This document shows positions 22,903-31,182 of a stretch of 35,388 nt of DNA, piece after piece (position 1 is the stretch's first letter; the number at the start of each line of letters is the position of its first letter). A model generated the notes under the pieces. The model had not been told where the DNA came from, searched no databases, and worked only from the letters and a program-made list of their open reading frames with translations. The stretch spans positions 51,384-86,771 of the forward strand of contig NZ_CAKKMF010000008.1 of the NCBI RefSeq assembly GCF_918697925.1, given 5' to 3'. The position numbers and the translations under genes were made by a program. This stretch comes from Arthrobacter sp. Bi26 (GTDB lineage: Bacteria > Actinomycetota > Actinomycetes > Actinomycetales > Micrococcaceae).

Positions 22903-23274
22903 ATGCCGCTCTCGGAACACGAACAGAAGTTGCTGGAGCAACTTGAGAAGCAGCTGAATGAGGACGACCCAAAGTTTGCAAGCTCGATGGGATCGGTCCC
23001 CGGACGCTCTTGGTCCACACGCCACCTCGTCATGGGCGTGCTCGCGACTCTCGCGGGCGTGCTTCTGTTATTGGTCGGCGTGTCCACGCAAATTATCATC
23101 GTCGGGGTTGTGGGCTTTGTAGTGATGGGCGCCGGCGTCTATTTCGCCACGATGCGCAGTTCGGCTGTGGGCAGGTCCCGGGCAGCCGGCGGCCGCAAGC
23201 AGGGCAAACCCAGGAACTCGTTCATGAGCAACCTTGAACAGCGCTGGGACGAACGGCACGGGGGCGAGTCCTGA
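22903..23274 (+). CDS. DUF3040 small membrane protein
   Basis: A 123-residue protein of the actinobacterial DUF3040 family. MPLSEHEQKLLEQLEKQL is its hallmark N-terminus, followed by EDDPKFASSM. Two membrane helices (about 41-60 and 62-84) form a hairpin, and a basic C-terminal tail (GRSRAAGGRKQGK) should face the cytoplasm. The start is ATG 22903, five bases after GAGGAGG; the GTG at 22900 is too close to it. Members lie upstream of mraZ in many actinobacteria, suggesting a growth or wall link, but no function is known. It ends at its own terminator. Confidence 0.88.
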   Translation: MPLSEHEQKLLEQLEKQLNEDDPKFASSMGSVPGRSWSTRHLVMGVLATLAGVLLLLVGVSTQIIIVGVVGFVVMGAGVYFATMRSSAVGRSRAAGGRKQGKPRNSFMSNLEQRWDERHGGES

Positions 23275-23300
23275 ACCAATCCGTGACGGCCCCTTAGGCC

Positions 23301-23317
23301 CTCCACTTTCCGCCACC
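23301..23317 (-). repeat. Distal 17-bp repeat with paired GTGG boxes
   Basis: This is 16/17 identical to 23510-23526. On the minus strand each copy carries GTGG twice at exactly 10-bp spacing (GTGGCGGAAAGTGGAG here), the same phasing as the MraZ boxes at the mra promoter but in the opposite orientation. It lies just before the DUF3040 terminator. Confidence 0.45.
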
Positions 23318-23338
23318 GGCTCTCCGGGGGACGGCGCG

Positions 23339-23360
23339 AGACCCGCTTCGGCGGGTCTTT
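23339..23360 (+). terminator. Terminator of the DUF3040 gene
   Basis: An 8-bp stem (23339-23346 with 23351-23358) with a TTCG tetraloop is followed by TT. It is a compact intrinsic terminator 65 bases after the stop codon. Confidence 0.8.
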
Positions 23361-23509
23361 CGCCATTTAAAGCAGAAATTTTGCTCCGGTTCTTGCCCGG
23401 GTTCGCCGCGATCGGGCCATAAAAGGGGCGGCGCCGTCGAATTGATTCACCCTGGCGCCGGTCCGAACCGTGAATCGGCCAGGGCGAGTGAGGCAAGCAG
23501 GAAAAATCA

Positions 23510-23526
23510 CTCCACTTTCCCCCACC
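23510..23526 (-). repeat. Proximal 17-bp repeat with paired GTGG boxes
   Basis: This is the second copy of the 23301-23317 element, about 80 bases upstream of the mra -35 box. On the minus strand it reads GTGGGGGAAAGTGGAG. It could be an auxiliary MraZ site. Confidence 0.45.
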
Positions 23527-23563
23527 AATCCTGTTTCCCTGCAAATGCTGGGACGAAAGGGGA

Positions 23564-23592
23564 TAAACATCCGCAAATTTGTCTAAACATCC
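23564..23592 (+). repeat. 9-bp direct repeat phased at 20 bp upstream of the mra promoter
   Basis: TAAACATCC occurs at 23564-23572 and 23584-23592, two helical turns apart. The pair ends 11 bases before the -35 box, a position suited to an activator. Confidence 0.5.
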
Positions 23593-23603
23593 CGGGCGTG
23601 TCG

Positions 23604-23635
23604 TTGACTGTGGAGCGATGTGGAGTAATGTGGAG
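23604..23635 (+). promoter_or_regulatory. mra (dcw) promoter overlapped by three MraZ boxes
   Basis: TTGACT (23604-23609) and TAATGT (23626-23631) with a 16-base spacer form the core promoter. TGTGGAG is repeated at 23609, 23619 and 23629, exactly 10 bp apart, covering the spacer and the -10. A degenerate fourth copy (GTAAGAG, 23639) is in register. MraZ is known to bind GTGG-type direct repeats and repress its own operon, so this is a self-control site. The rest of the 425-base gap (23275-23699) holds the terminator and repeats listed separately. Confidence 0.8.
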
Positions 23636-23699
23636 GGCGTAAGAGGGTAGTTGCAACTCAGGGGACGTTGGACTTTCTAGAACAGACGGGCGGTGGGCC

Positions 23700-24128
23700 G
23701 TGTTTCTCGGCACACATTCGCCGCGTCTGGACGAAAAAGGCCGAATTATCCTCCCCGCGAAGTTCCGCGAGGAACTTGCCAGCGGGCTGGTTCTCACAAG
23801 GGGCCAGGAGCGTTGCATCTACGTTTTCAGTGAGGCGGAATTCGGCCGGGTTCACGAGCAGATGCGGGAGGCTCCAATTTCCTCCAAGCAGGCACGTGAC
23901 TACATCCGTGTTTTCCTCTCTGGAGCCTCGGACGAGGTACCTGACAAGCAGGGGCGCGTGACGATTCCGCCGGCGCTCCGGGAATACGCAGGTCTTGGCC
24001 GGGAACTCGCCGTCATTGGCGCAGGTTCCCGCGCGGAGATCTGGGACGCCCAGGCTTGGAGTGAGTACCTGGCCGAAAAGGAAACCGCCTTCTCGGAAAC
24101 AGACGACGCTATTCCGGGGATTCTCTGA
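23700..24128 (+). CDS. mraZ: Transcriptional regulator MraZ
   Basis: A 142-residue protein of normal family length. Two copies of the AbrB-like swapped-hairpin MraZ fold are seen: [17 protein letters not shown] near the N-terminus and [19 protein letters not shown] in the second half. MraZ forms a ring and binds direct repeats in front of the dcw operon, acting mainly as a repressor. The start GTG 23700 has a weak G-rich ribosome binding site. The leader from the promoter at 23604-23631 is about 60 bases. It is the first gene of the division and cell wall cluster and is separated from rsmH by a structured leader element. Confidence 0.95.
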   Translation: MFLGTHSPRLDEKGRIILPAKFREELASGLVLTRGQERCIYVFSEAEFGRVHEQMREAPISSKQARDYIRVFLSGASDEVPDKQGRVTIPPALREYAGLGRELAVIGAGSRAEIWDAQAWSEYLAEKETAFSETDDAIPGIL

Positions 24129-24151
24129 ACCCCCACTCATCCACAAGCACA

Positions 24152-24267
24152 CAACGTTCCTTGATCGAGATCTCCAGCCGCCCATCCGGTTGTTGTCCTG
24201 GCTCACTTCCCCGGAGCCAGGCCGGCACCGGGTAGGCGCGGATGGGGATCTGGACCAAGGAACGTTG
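24152..24267 (+). ncRNA. Structured leader before rsmH, probable mraW RNA motif
   Basis: The ends pair: 24152-24175 with 24244-24267, 22 of 24 positions (the outer 12 perfect, one G-U, two mismatches). Inside is a second hairpin, 24197-24204 with 24214-24221 (8 bp). The element lies in the 185-base gap between mraZ and rsmH. A conserved actinobacterial cis-RNA of unknown ligand, the mraW motif, is known in this position. The right arm can alternatively pair downstream: CGTTGCG (24263-24269) with CGCAACG (24294-24300), directly before the ribosome binding site. I recall the motif by position, not by an alignment. Confidence 0.68.
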
Positions 24268-24313
24268 CGTAAGGGCCGCAACCAGCAAACTCCCGCAACG
24301 AAAGGACGACGGC

Positions 24314-25312
24314 ATGACTGATCCCGACCAGGCGAAGCCAACGTCCGAACGCCATGTACCGGTCCTCAAGGACCGGTGCATCAATTTGTTGGCCCCTGGC
24401 TTCGAGGCTGCCCGGAGCCGCGGCGAGACCCCCGTGGTGATCGACGCGACGCTCGGCATGGGCGGCCACTCCGAGGCCCTCCTGCAGCGCTTTCCCGACC
24501 TCCACCTGATCGGCATCGACCGGGACGAGGAAGCCCTGGCGCTGGCGGGGGCGCGTCTGGCGCCCTTCGCGAACCGGACCGACCTCGTTCACGCCGTCTA
24601 CGACGAAATCCCGGACGTCCTCGCGGACCTGGGCTTCACCGAAGTCCACGGTGTGCTGATGGACCTTGGCGTCTCGTCCCTCCAGCTGGACGAGCGGGAG
24701 CGCGGTTTCGCCTACTCCTTTGATGCGCCCCTGGATATGCGGATGGACACCAGCCGCGGCCAGACTGCCGCCGACGTCGTCAACAATTACAGCGAAGAAG
24801 AACTCGTCCGGATCATCCGAAAATGGGGCGAGGAGAAGTTCGCCGGCCGCATCGCGAACAGGATCGTGGCCGCGCGTGCCGAAAAGCCCTTCACCACCAC
24901 CGGCGAACTGGTCGAACAGATCCGGTCCGTGGTGCCCGCCGGTGCCGCCAAGTCCGGCGGCCACCCCGCGAAGCGCACTTTCCAGGCACTCCGGATCGAG
25001 GTCAACGAGGAACTGGACGTCCTGGAGCGTGCCATTCCGGCAGCCATCGCGGCCATCGCCCTCGGTGGCCGCGTGGTGGTCATGTCCTACCACTCCCTGG
25101 AAGACAAGATCGTCAAGGGCTTCTTCCAGGCCGGGTCGAAGTCCTCGGCCCCGCTCGGCTTCCCGGTCGAGCTCGAAGAGCACAAAGCCGAACTCAAAAC
25201 CCTGACGAAGGGCACCGAGGTACCTACCGCCGCTGAAATCGCCGAAAACCCCCGTGCAGCCTCCGCCCGGCTGCGCGCCGTCGAACGCATCAAAGCCAGG
25301 AGAGCCGCATGA
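24314..25312 (+). CDS. rsmH: 16S rRNA (cytosine(1402)-N(4))-methyltransferase
   Basis: A 332-residue SAM-dependent methyltransferase (EC 2.1.1.199, formerly MraW) that modifies C1402 in the ribosomal P site. [13 protein letters not shown] opens the fold. [16 protein letters not shown] is the SAM-binding motif. [28 protein letters not shown] and [17 protein letters not shown] are family signatures. The start is ATG 24314, with AAAGGA (24301-24306) upstream; the open frame back to 24242 runs through the leader RNA. Its stop overlaps the next start by four bases (ATGA), placing it in the dcw operon. Expression may be tuned by the leader structure. Confidence 0.95.
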   Translation: MTDPDQAKPTSERHVPVLKDRCINLLAPGFEAARSRGETPVVIDATLGMGGHSEALLQRFPDLHLIGIDRDEEALALAGARLAPFANRTDLVHAVYDEIPDVLADLGFTEVHGVLMDLGVSSLQLDERERGFAYSFDAPLDMRMDTSRGQTAADVVNNYSEEELVRIIRKWGEEKFAGRIANRIVAARAEKPFTTTGELVEQIRSVVPAGAAKSGGHPAKRTFQALRIEVNEELDVLERAIPAAIAAIALGGRVVVMSYHSLEDKIVKGFFQAGSKSSAPLGFPVELEEHKAELKTLTKGTEVPTAAEIAENPRAASARLRAVERIKARRAA

Positions 25313-25971
25313 GCACCGCCGCCGTCAACAGCTACCCCGTTGCCCAGGGCGCCACTGCCCGTGCCCTGCCCGGCCTCCGCCCCGGCACTGATCAGACCCG
25401 GAAGGCGCGCACTCCGCTTTCTGTGGTCCGCTCCGTGCCCCGCAAGCGCCGCGCACCATTCGTGGTCCTCTGCTTCGGTCTCCTGGCGATTGCCCTCATG
25501 GCCGTACTGGTCCTGAACATCTCCGTTTCCTCCGCCCAGTACCAGTTGGTCCAGCTCCGCAGTGAACAGAGCACCCTGACCAAGCAGAACCAGGACCTCA
25601 CCCAGCAAGTGCAGAACTTCGACGCCCCGCAGAACCTCGCGGCCAAGGCCGCGGAACTGGGCATGGTGGCATCCCTGGCCAAGGGCCAGATCGATCTCTC
25701 CACCCTCAGTGTCACCGGCAAGGCCAAACCGGCCGTCAAGGGCGATGCCCCGGGCGCCGTCATCGCCGCACCGGCCGTCGCAGGACAGCTCAACGTCGTT
25801 CCGCCTGTCACGGAAAATGAACCGCTGGCCCAGCGCAAGGCGGCGGACACCGTGCCGGCGCCGGCGGCTGCAAAGCCCGCTCCCGCGGCGGCACCTGCAA
25901 AGCCCGCTCCCGCGGCGGAGCTCCACGGTGGATCGGTTCCCGCCCCGGCGCAGAAGACCCCCGGGCAGTAA
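25309..25971 (+). CDS. ftsL: FtsL-like septum formation protein
   Basis: A 220-residue bitopic membrane protein. A basic cytoplasmic N-terminus ([18 protein letters not shown]) precedes one membrane helix (about 50-70, [20 protein letters not shown]). An external coiled-coil follows ([20 protein letters not shown]) and then [11 protein letters not shown], the FtsL/DivIC pattern. A Pro/Ala-rich tail of about 100 residues ends the protein. Sequence identity among FtsL proteins is low; the call rests on topology and on position between rsmH and ftsI (Rv2164c equivalent). It would join FtsQ and FtsB in activating FtsW-FtsI. It overlaps rsmH by four bases. Confidence 0.82.
   Translation: MSTAAVNSYPVAQGATARALPGLRPGTDQTRKARTPLSVVRSVPRKRRAPFVVLCFGLLAIALMAVLVLNISVSSAQYQLVQLRSEQSTLTKQNQDLTQQVQNFDAPQNLAAKAAELGMVASLAKGQIDLSTLSVTGKAKPAVKGDAPGAVIAAPAVAGQLNVVPPVTENEPLAQRKAADTVPAPAAAKPAPAAAPAKPAPAAELHGGSVPAPAQKTPGQ
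25868..25918 (+). repeat. 24-bp direct repeat in the FtsL-like tail
   Basis: An identical 24-base unit occurs at 25868-25891 and 25895-25918 (27-bp period), encoding repeated AKPAPAA units. It is probably a recent slippage duplication in a disordered tail. Confidence 0.8.
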
Positions 25972-26012
25972 CGCTCACTGACCACCAGCAAGGCAAGCAG
26001 CAAGGACTCACC

Positions 26013-27815
26013 GTGGCGAAGAACTCCGGCAAGGCAAGCAAGGCGAAAGCCCCAAACGCCACCCGGCGGCTCCGCTGGGGACTCGGCATCATGCTGGCGC
26101 TCCTGCTGGTGGTCGGCGGCAAGCTGTTCATGGTCCAGGGCCTGGACATTGGGGGCATGGCGGAGGCGGCCCTCAATAACCGGCTCACGCCCATAGAGCT
26201 GCCCGCGGAGCGCGGCAGTATCCTCGATTCCTCCGGCACGGTCCTGGCCAGCAGCGTCATCCGCTATAACGTCGTGGTGGACCAGACCGTCAACACCAAG
26301 ACCGACTCGTTCCGCCGGCTCGAAACCATCAAGGGCAAGGACGAACTCGTCAAGGTCACCCGTGACCAGGGCATCTCCGAACTGGCCGGCGTGCTCGGCA
26401 TGGACCGCGACGCGCTGCGCGATGCCCTGACCGGAACCCAGCGCTACTACATCGTGGCCAAGGACTTGAAACCGGACGTCGAGGACCGGGTGTCCAAGCT
26501 GCAGATTCCGGGCATTGTCACCGAAGGCACCAGCAAACGGGTCTACCCCAACGGCTCCGTGGCCGGCGGAATTGTGGGGTTCCTCAAGGACGGCACCACC
26601 GGGCAGGCAGGACTCGAACAGACCCAGGACGAGATCCTCAAAGGGACACCCGGCAAGCGCCTGTTCGAAATCGGCGCCGACGGACTGCGCATCCCCGTGG
26701 GCGTGGACGAGCTGACGCCGGCGATTAACGGCAAGGACATCAAGCTCACGCTGAATTCGGACCTGCAGTATTTTTCCCAGCAGGCGATTCAAAGCCAAAA
26801 AGACAAGCTCGGCGCCGAGTGGGGTGTGATTGTGGTCTCCGACGCCAAGACCGGCAACATCATCGCCATGGCCGATACCGACTCCCCGGATCCCAACGAC
26901 CCCGGCAAGGTCGCGGCCGAGGACCGCGGCGTCCGGGCCGTCACCGCCTCCTACGAGCCCGGCTCGGTGGAGAAGATGATCACGGCCGCCGCCGCGATCG
27001 AAGAAGGCAAGTCCAGCCCGCTGGACACCTTCACCATTCCGCCCACCTACACCGTGGACGGGCAGACCTTCAGCGACGCGTTCGAACACGGCACCGAGCG
27101 CCGGACGCTGGCCGGAATTGTCGGCTACTCCATGAACACCGGCACGGTCATGGTGGGCCAGCGCCTGAGCAAGGACCAGCGCCATGACTGGTTGCGGAAG
27201 TTCGGGATCGGCGACGCCCCCGACATTGGACTCCCGGCCGAATCCAAGGGCATCCTGACCCCGGCTGACCAGTGGGATGGCCGCCAGCAGTACACCGTCC
27301 TCTTCGGCCAGGGCGTCGCCCAATCCACCCTCCAGACCGTCCGGGCCTACCAGAGCATCGCCAACGACGGAGTGATGCTCCAGCCGCGGCTGATCGACAG
27401 CTACATCAACCCGGACGGAACCGAGGAAAAAGTCCCGGCCAAGGCCCCGCAGCAGATCGTTTCCAAGGAGACCGCCAAGCAGGTCCGCGACATCCTGGAG
27501 AGCGCGGTGACCGAGGGCGAGATCAAGGAGGCCGCGATCGACGGGTACCGCGTGGGCGCCAAGACAGGCACGTCCGAGTCCCCGTGCGACGACGGCAAAT
27601 CCGGCTTCTGCGGCTTCACGGCCTCCATGGTGGGAATGGCGCCCATGGACAATCCGCGGTTTATTGTTGAGGTGGTCCTGCAACGGCCCAAGGGAAGCAT
27701 CTACGGAATCACCAACGGACCGGTGTTCCGATCGGTGATGAGCCAGACGCTGCGCACGTTCAACGTCCAGCCCTCCACCGGCGAACCTGCCCGGCTGCCG
27801 CAGTACGCCAAGTAG
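26013..27815 (+). CDS. ftsI: Septal penicillin-binding protein (FtsI/PBP3 class B transpeptidase)
   Basis: A 600-residue class B transpeptidase that cross-links septal peptidoglycan with FtsW. A short cytoplasmic N-terminus and one membrane helix (about 26-46) come first. The dimerisation/pedestal domain includes RGSILDSSGTVLA. The catalytic domain has the SxxK motif GSVEKM (Ser318, Lys321), SMN (373-375) and KTG (517-519). It is the target of beta-lactams. The start is GTG 26013, with AAGGA upstream. The 41-base gap after ftsL has no terminator, so it is in the operon. All catalytic residues are intact, and the length fits actinobacterial PbpB-type proteins. Confidence 0.95.
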   Translation: MAKNSGKASKAKAPNATRRLRWGLGIMLALLLVVGGKLFMVQGLDIGGMAEAALNNRLTPIELPAERGSILDSSGTVLASSVIRYNVVVDQTVNTKTDSFRRLETIKGKDELVKVTRDQGISELAGVLGMDRDALRDALTGTQRYYIVAKDLKPDVEDRVSKLQIPGIVTEGTSKRVYPNGSVAGGIVGFLKDGTTGQAGLEQTQDEILKGTPGKRLFEIGADGLRIPVGVDELTPAINGKDIKLTLNSDLQYFSQQAIQSQKDKLGAEWGVIVVSDAKTGNIIAMADTDSPDPNDPGKVAAEDRGVRAVTASYEPGSVEKMITAAAAIEEGKSSPLDTFTIPPTYTVDGQTFSDAFEHGTERRTLAGIVGYSMNTGTVMVGQRLSKDQRHDWLRKFGIGDAPDIGLPAESKGILTPADQWDGRQQYTVLFGQGVAQSTLQTVRAYQSIANDGVMLQPRLIDSYINPDGTEEKVPAKAPQQIVSKETAKQVRDILESAVTEGEIKEAAIDGYRVGAKTGTSESPCDDGKSGFCGFTASMVGMAPMDNPRFIVEVVLQRPKGSIYGITNGPVFRSVMSQTLRTFNVQPSTGEPARLPQYAK

Positions 27816-27948
27816 CGCCCGTTCCACCTGGCACCCGGAAGTTACCAGCCGGCGCCACTGCCCAGTGCCTGCCCGCCGGAGCCTATCTCCGTGCGCAGGT
27901 CCCGATTCATTCAGTGCCCGATCCACTAGCACCACAACGGAGATCCAC

Positions 27949-29610
27949 TTGTCAGAGCTCACCGCCCCCGATGCTTCCGCGCCGTCCGGCCATGACGCCA
28001 CCCCGGGCTTTCGGCCCACTGCGGTTGCCGCAGTGCCGCTGTCAGCCATCGGTGCGGCGATCGGCGTCGCCGTTCCCGGGGCATCCAGCTCCGTCCCGGT
28101 CACCGGGATCTCCCTGAACTCCCGGTCGGTCCGCCCGGGAGACCTCTACGTGGCCCTGCCCGGCGCCGCACGGCACGGGGCCGACTTCGTGTCCCAGGCC
28201 GTCGACGCCGGCGCCGTGGCGGTCCTGACAGACGACGCCGGAGCGCGCCTGCTGGCACTGGCCAATGACATCCCCGTCCCGGTGCTGCTGTCCGCCGAGC
28301 CGCGCAGCGTGGTCGGCCGGCTGTCCGCACTCATTTACCAGAGCCGGCCCGACGGCGCCGGGGCGCCGGCCCTCTTCGGCGTGACGGGCACCAACGGCAA
28401 GACCACCACCACCTACTTCATCAATGCCCTCTTGCGGGCGCTGGGCAAACGGACCGGGCTGATCGGAACGATTGAGATCCTGGCCGGCGGCGAGCCGATC
28501 CCGAGCCTGCTGACCACCCCCGAATCCACGGATGTGCACGCCCTGCTGGCGCTCATGCGCGAACGCGGGCTCGATGCCGCCTCCATGGAAGTTTCCTCGC
28601 ACGCCGTGTCCTTCCACCGCGTGGACGGCGTGGTGTTCGACGTCGCCGGGTTCACGAACCTCACCCAGGACCACCTGGACCTGCACGGGACCATGGAGGA
28701 ATACTTCCAGACCAAAGCCCGGCTGTTCACGCCGGAACGCGCCCGCGCCGCGGTGGTGACAATCGACGACGCCTGGGGCCGGAAGCTCGCGGCCGCCGCC
28801 GAAATCCCGGTCACAACCCTCGCCGCGGCCGGGACCACCGGCAGCGGGCAGACTGACGCCGACTGGACCGCGGACTGGACTGTGGCCCGGACTGCTCCGC
28901 GGGGCCTTGGCTCCGACTTCGTACTCAGGCACCTGGACGGCGCCGAGCTGCGCGTCCACACTGGCCTGCCGGGAGGCTTCAACGTCGCCAACGCAGCACT
29001 GGCCACGGTCATGGTGCTCGCCGGCGGCCACGAGCCTGCCGCCGTGCAGGCCGCCCTCGACGCCGCAGACCCCTTCACCGTCGCCGTGCCCGGCCGGATG
29101 CAGCTCGTCTCCACGGCCCCGGCGGCCGTGGTGGATTTCGCGCACAACCCCGACGCCCTCGAACGTGCCCTCGAAGCCGTCCGGTCCCCGGAGCCCGGGT
29201 CCAAGGTGATCATCGTTTTCGGCGCCACCGGACAACGCGACCAGAGCAAGCGCCCCGCCATGGGGGCCATTGCGGCCCGGCTGGCGGACACCGTAATTGT
29301 CAGCGACGACGATCCCCACGACGAGGACGCGGCGGCCATCCGCGCGGACGTCCTTGCCGGGGCCTTGGCGGCCAAGGATGACGAAGGCCTGGACTGCACT
29401 GTCCTGGAGGTCTTCCCGCGCGACGCGGCCATCGTGAAGGCCGTAGAGCTCGCCGGAGCCGGGGACACCATCCTCGTGGCCGGGCGCGGGCACGAGGTGT
29501 GGCAGGAGGTCAAGGGAGTCAACCTGGCATTGGATGACCGGGTGGAGCTTCGGAACGCCTTGACAGCACGGGGATTCACCGTTCTCGAAGACCACCGGAT
29601 AGAGTCCTAA
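27949..29610 (+). CDS. murE: UDP-MurNAc-tripeptide synthetase MurE, probably lysine-adding
   Basis: A 553-residue Mur ligase that adds the third amino acid to UDP-MurNAc-L-Ala-D-Glu. The start is TTG 27949, six bases after CGGAG; the frame runs back to 27865 without support. The ATP loop is [11 protein letters not shown] (Lys151). SMEVSSHAVSFHR, FTNLTQDHLDLHG and FAHNPDALERAL are family blocks. At the site that reads DNPR in diaminopimelate-adding enzymes, this protein has DDDPHDE (453-459), lacking the arginine. That suggests L-lysine as substrate (EC 6.3.2.7), as expected for Arthrobacter wall type. It follows ftsI by 133 bases with no terminator seen. Confidence 0.94.
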   Translation: MSELTAPDASAPSGHDATPGFRPTAVAAVPLSAIGAAIGVAVPGASSSVPVTGISLNSRSVRPGDLYVALPGAARHGADFVSQAVDAGAVAVLTDDAGARLLALANDIPVPVLLSAEPRSVVGRLSALIYQSRPDGAGAPALFGVTGTNGKTTTTYFINALLRALGKRTGLIGTIEILAGGEPIPSLLTTPESTDVHALLALMRERGLDAASMEVSSHAVSFHRVDGVVFDVAGFTNLTQDHLDLHGTMEEYFQTKARLFTPERARAAVVTIDDAWGRKLAAAAEIPVTTLAAAGTTGSGQTDADWTADWTVARTAPRGLGSDFVLRHLDGAELRVHTGLPGGFNVANAALATVMVLAGGHEPAAVQAALDAADPFTVAVPGRMQLVSTAPAAVVDFAHNPDALERALEAVRSPEPGSKVIIVFGATGQRDQSKRPAMGAIAARLADTVIVSDDDPHDEDAAAIRADVLAGALAAKDDEGLDCTVLEVFPRDAAIVKAVELAGAGDTILVAGRGHEVWQEVKGVNLALDDRVELRNALTARGFTVLEDHRIES

Positions 29611-29616
29611 ACCGAG

Positions 29617-31182
29617 ATGATTGCACTTACAGCGGCGGAAATCGCCGACATAACCAACGGCCGGCTCGCCGCGGAACCGGGAATTACTCCCGCATCCGTG
29701 GTGACCGACTCCCGCGAGGCCACGGCGGGTTCCCTCTATGTGGCCAAACCGGGGGAGAACGCCGACGGACACGACTTCGTGGGCGCCGCCTTTGACCGGG
29801 GCGCCGTCCTGGCACTCGTCGAGCGCGAAGTCGCCGACGCCGCCGGAACGAACTTTCCCGCCGTCGTCGTTGAGGACGCTGTCCTCGCCATGGGCGCACT
29901 GGCTGCTGAATCCGTCCGCCGGATCCGGGCCAGCCGCGCAGCTGCCGGCGCCGCGTTCACGGTGATCGGCATTACCGGTTCCGCCGGCAAGACCACCACG
30001 AAAGACCTGCTCGCCGGAATCTTCGCGGCAGCCGGCACTGAAGGCGCCACCGTTGCGCCGCAAGGGTCCTACAACGGCGAGATCGGCGTCCCGCTCACCG
30101 TCTTCAAGGCCGACTTCGACACCCGCTACCTCGTCATCGAGATGGGCGCCACGGGTATCGGCCACATCCAATACCTCGCGGACATGGTCCAGCCGGAGAT
30201 CGGCGTCGTCCTCGGTGTCGGCTCCGCCCATGCCGGAGAATTCGGCGGTATCGACAACATCGCGGTGGCCAAGGGCGAACTCGTGGAGTCGCTCCCGGCC
30301 ACGGGCACCGCCGTGCTGAACCTGGATGATTCCCGCGTCGCAGCGATGGCCGCCCGGACCCGGGCCCGCGTGCTCGGCTACACCTCCCGCGCGGCCGGCA
30401 TAGGCCAAGACAACAGCGTCCAGACGGGCATGGCCCAAGCCGATGTGGTGAGGGCAGAGGGTGTGGAACTGAACGCCGACGGCCATCCAGAATTTGAGCT
30501 GTTCCTCCCCGGCGACTTGAGCCAGCAAGGACCGACCGAGTACCACGTTGCCGCCAAGCTGATCGGTGCCCATCACATGGCCAACCTCCTCGCGGCTGCG
30601 GCCGCGGCGCACGCGGCCGGCATTCCGGGCGCGCAGATCGCCGCCTCGCTCGGTACGCAGGCCGCCGCCAGCCGCTGGCGGATGGAGCGCACGGAGCGTC
30701 CCGACGGCGTGACAGTCATCAACGATGCCTACAATGCCAACCCGGAGTCCATGCGGGCGGCACTGCGGACGCTGGCCGAGCTGGGACGCGGCCGCCGCAC
30801 CTGGGCGGTCCTGGGCGCCATGCTGGAACTCGGCCCGGATTCCATCCGCGAGCACATGGCAGTCGGCACCCAGGTGGTGCGGCTCAACATCTCCCGTCTC
30901 GTCGTGGTGGGCCGGGAAGCCCGGTCGCTGTATGTCTCCGCCATCAACGAGGGCTCCTGGGGCGACGAATGTGTTTTCGCCGAGACTGCGGACGAGGCCT
31001 ACGAGCTCCTTCAAGCCGAGCTCCAGCCCGGCGACCTGGTCCTGTTCAAGTCATCGAACGGCATCGGGCTGCGCCACTTGGGGGATCGGATAGCATTACC
31101 CCCACATGCCACCAAGGACTCTCCCGAGCGATCTGCTGAGGGAACTGCCGCCACCGCCACCGAAGGGAGTGCACAGCTGTGA
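29617..31182 (+). CDS. murF: UDP-MurNAc-tripeptide--D-alanyl-D-alanine ligase
   Basis: A 521-residue Mur ligase (EC 6.3.2.10) that adds D-Ala-D-Ala to complete the UDP-MurNAc-pentapeptide. The N-terminal domain has [16 protein letters not shown]. The ATP loop is [49 protein letters not shown] and [10 protein letters not shown] are classic MurF motifs. A Ser/Glu/Thr-rich tail of about 25 residues follows the last conserved block. ATG 29617 lies six bases after the murE stop with little ribosome binding site, so translation is probably coupled. Its stop overlaps the mraY start by four bases (GTGA). Confidence 0.96.
   Translation: MIALTAAEIADITNGRLAAEPGITPASVVTDSREATAGSLYVAKPGENADGHDFVGAAFDRGAVLALVEREVADAAGTNFPAVVVEDAVLAMGALAAESVRRIRASRAAAGAAFTVIGITGSAGKTTTKDLLAGIFAAAGTEGATVAPQGSYNGEIGVPLTVFKADFDTRYLVIEMGATGIGHIQYLADMVQPEIGVVLGVGSAHAGEFGGIDNIAVAKGELVESLPATGTAVLNLDDSRVAAMAARTRARVLGYTSRAAGIGQDNSVQTGMAQADVVRAEGVELNADGHPEFELFLPGDLSQQGPTEYHVAAKLIGAHHMANLLAAAAAAHAAGIPGAQIAASLGTQAAASRWRMERTERPDGVTVINDAYNANPESMRAALRTLAELGRGRRTWAVLGAMLELGPDSIREHMAVGTQVVRLNISRLVVVGREARSLYVSAINEGSWGDECVFAETADEAYELLQAELQPGDLVLFKSSNGIGLRHLGDRIALPPHATKDSPERSAEGTAATATEGSAQL

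Noticed and set aside
25392..31014. Two overlapping antisense open frames (903 and 990 residues) opposite ftsL-ftsI-murE-murF
   Set aside because: They are long only because of GC-rich third positions; no start signals, no recognisable domains, and the plus-strand genes are unambiguous.
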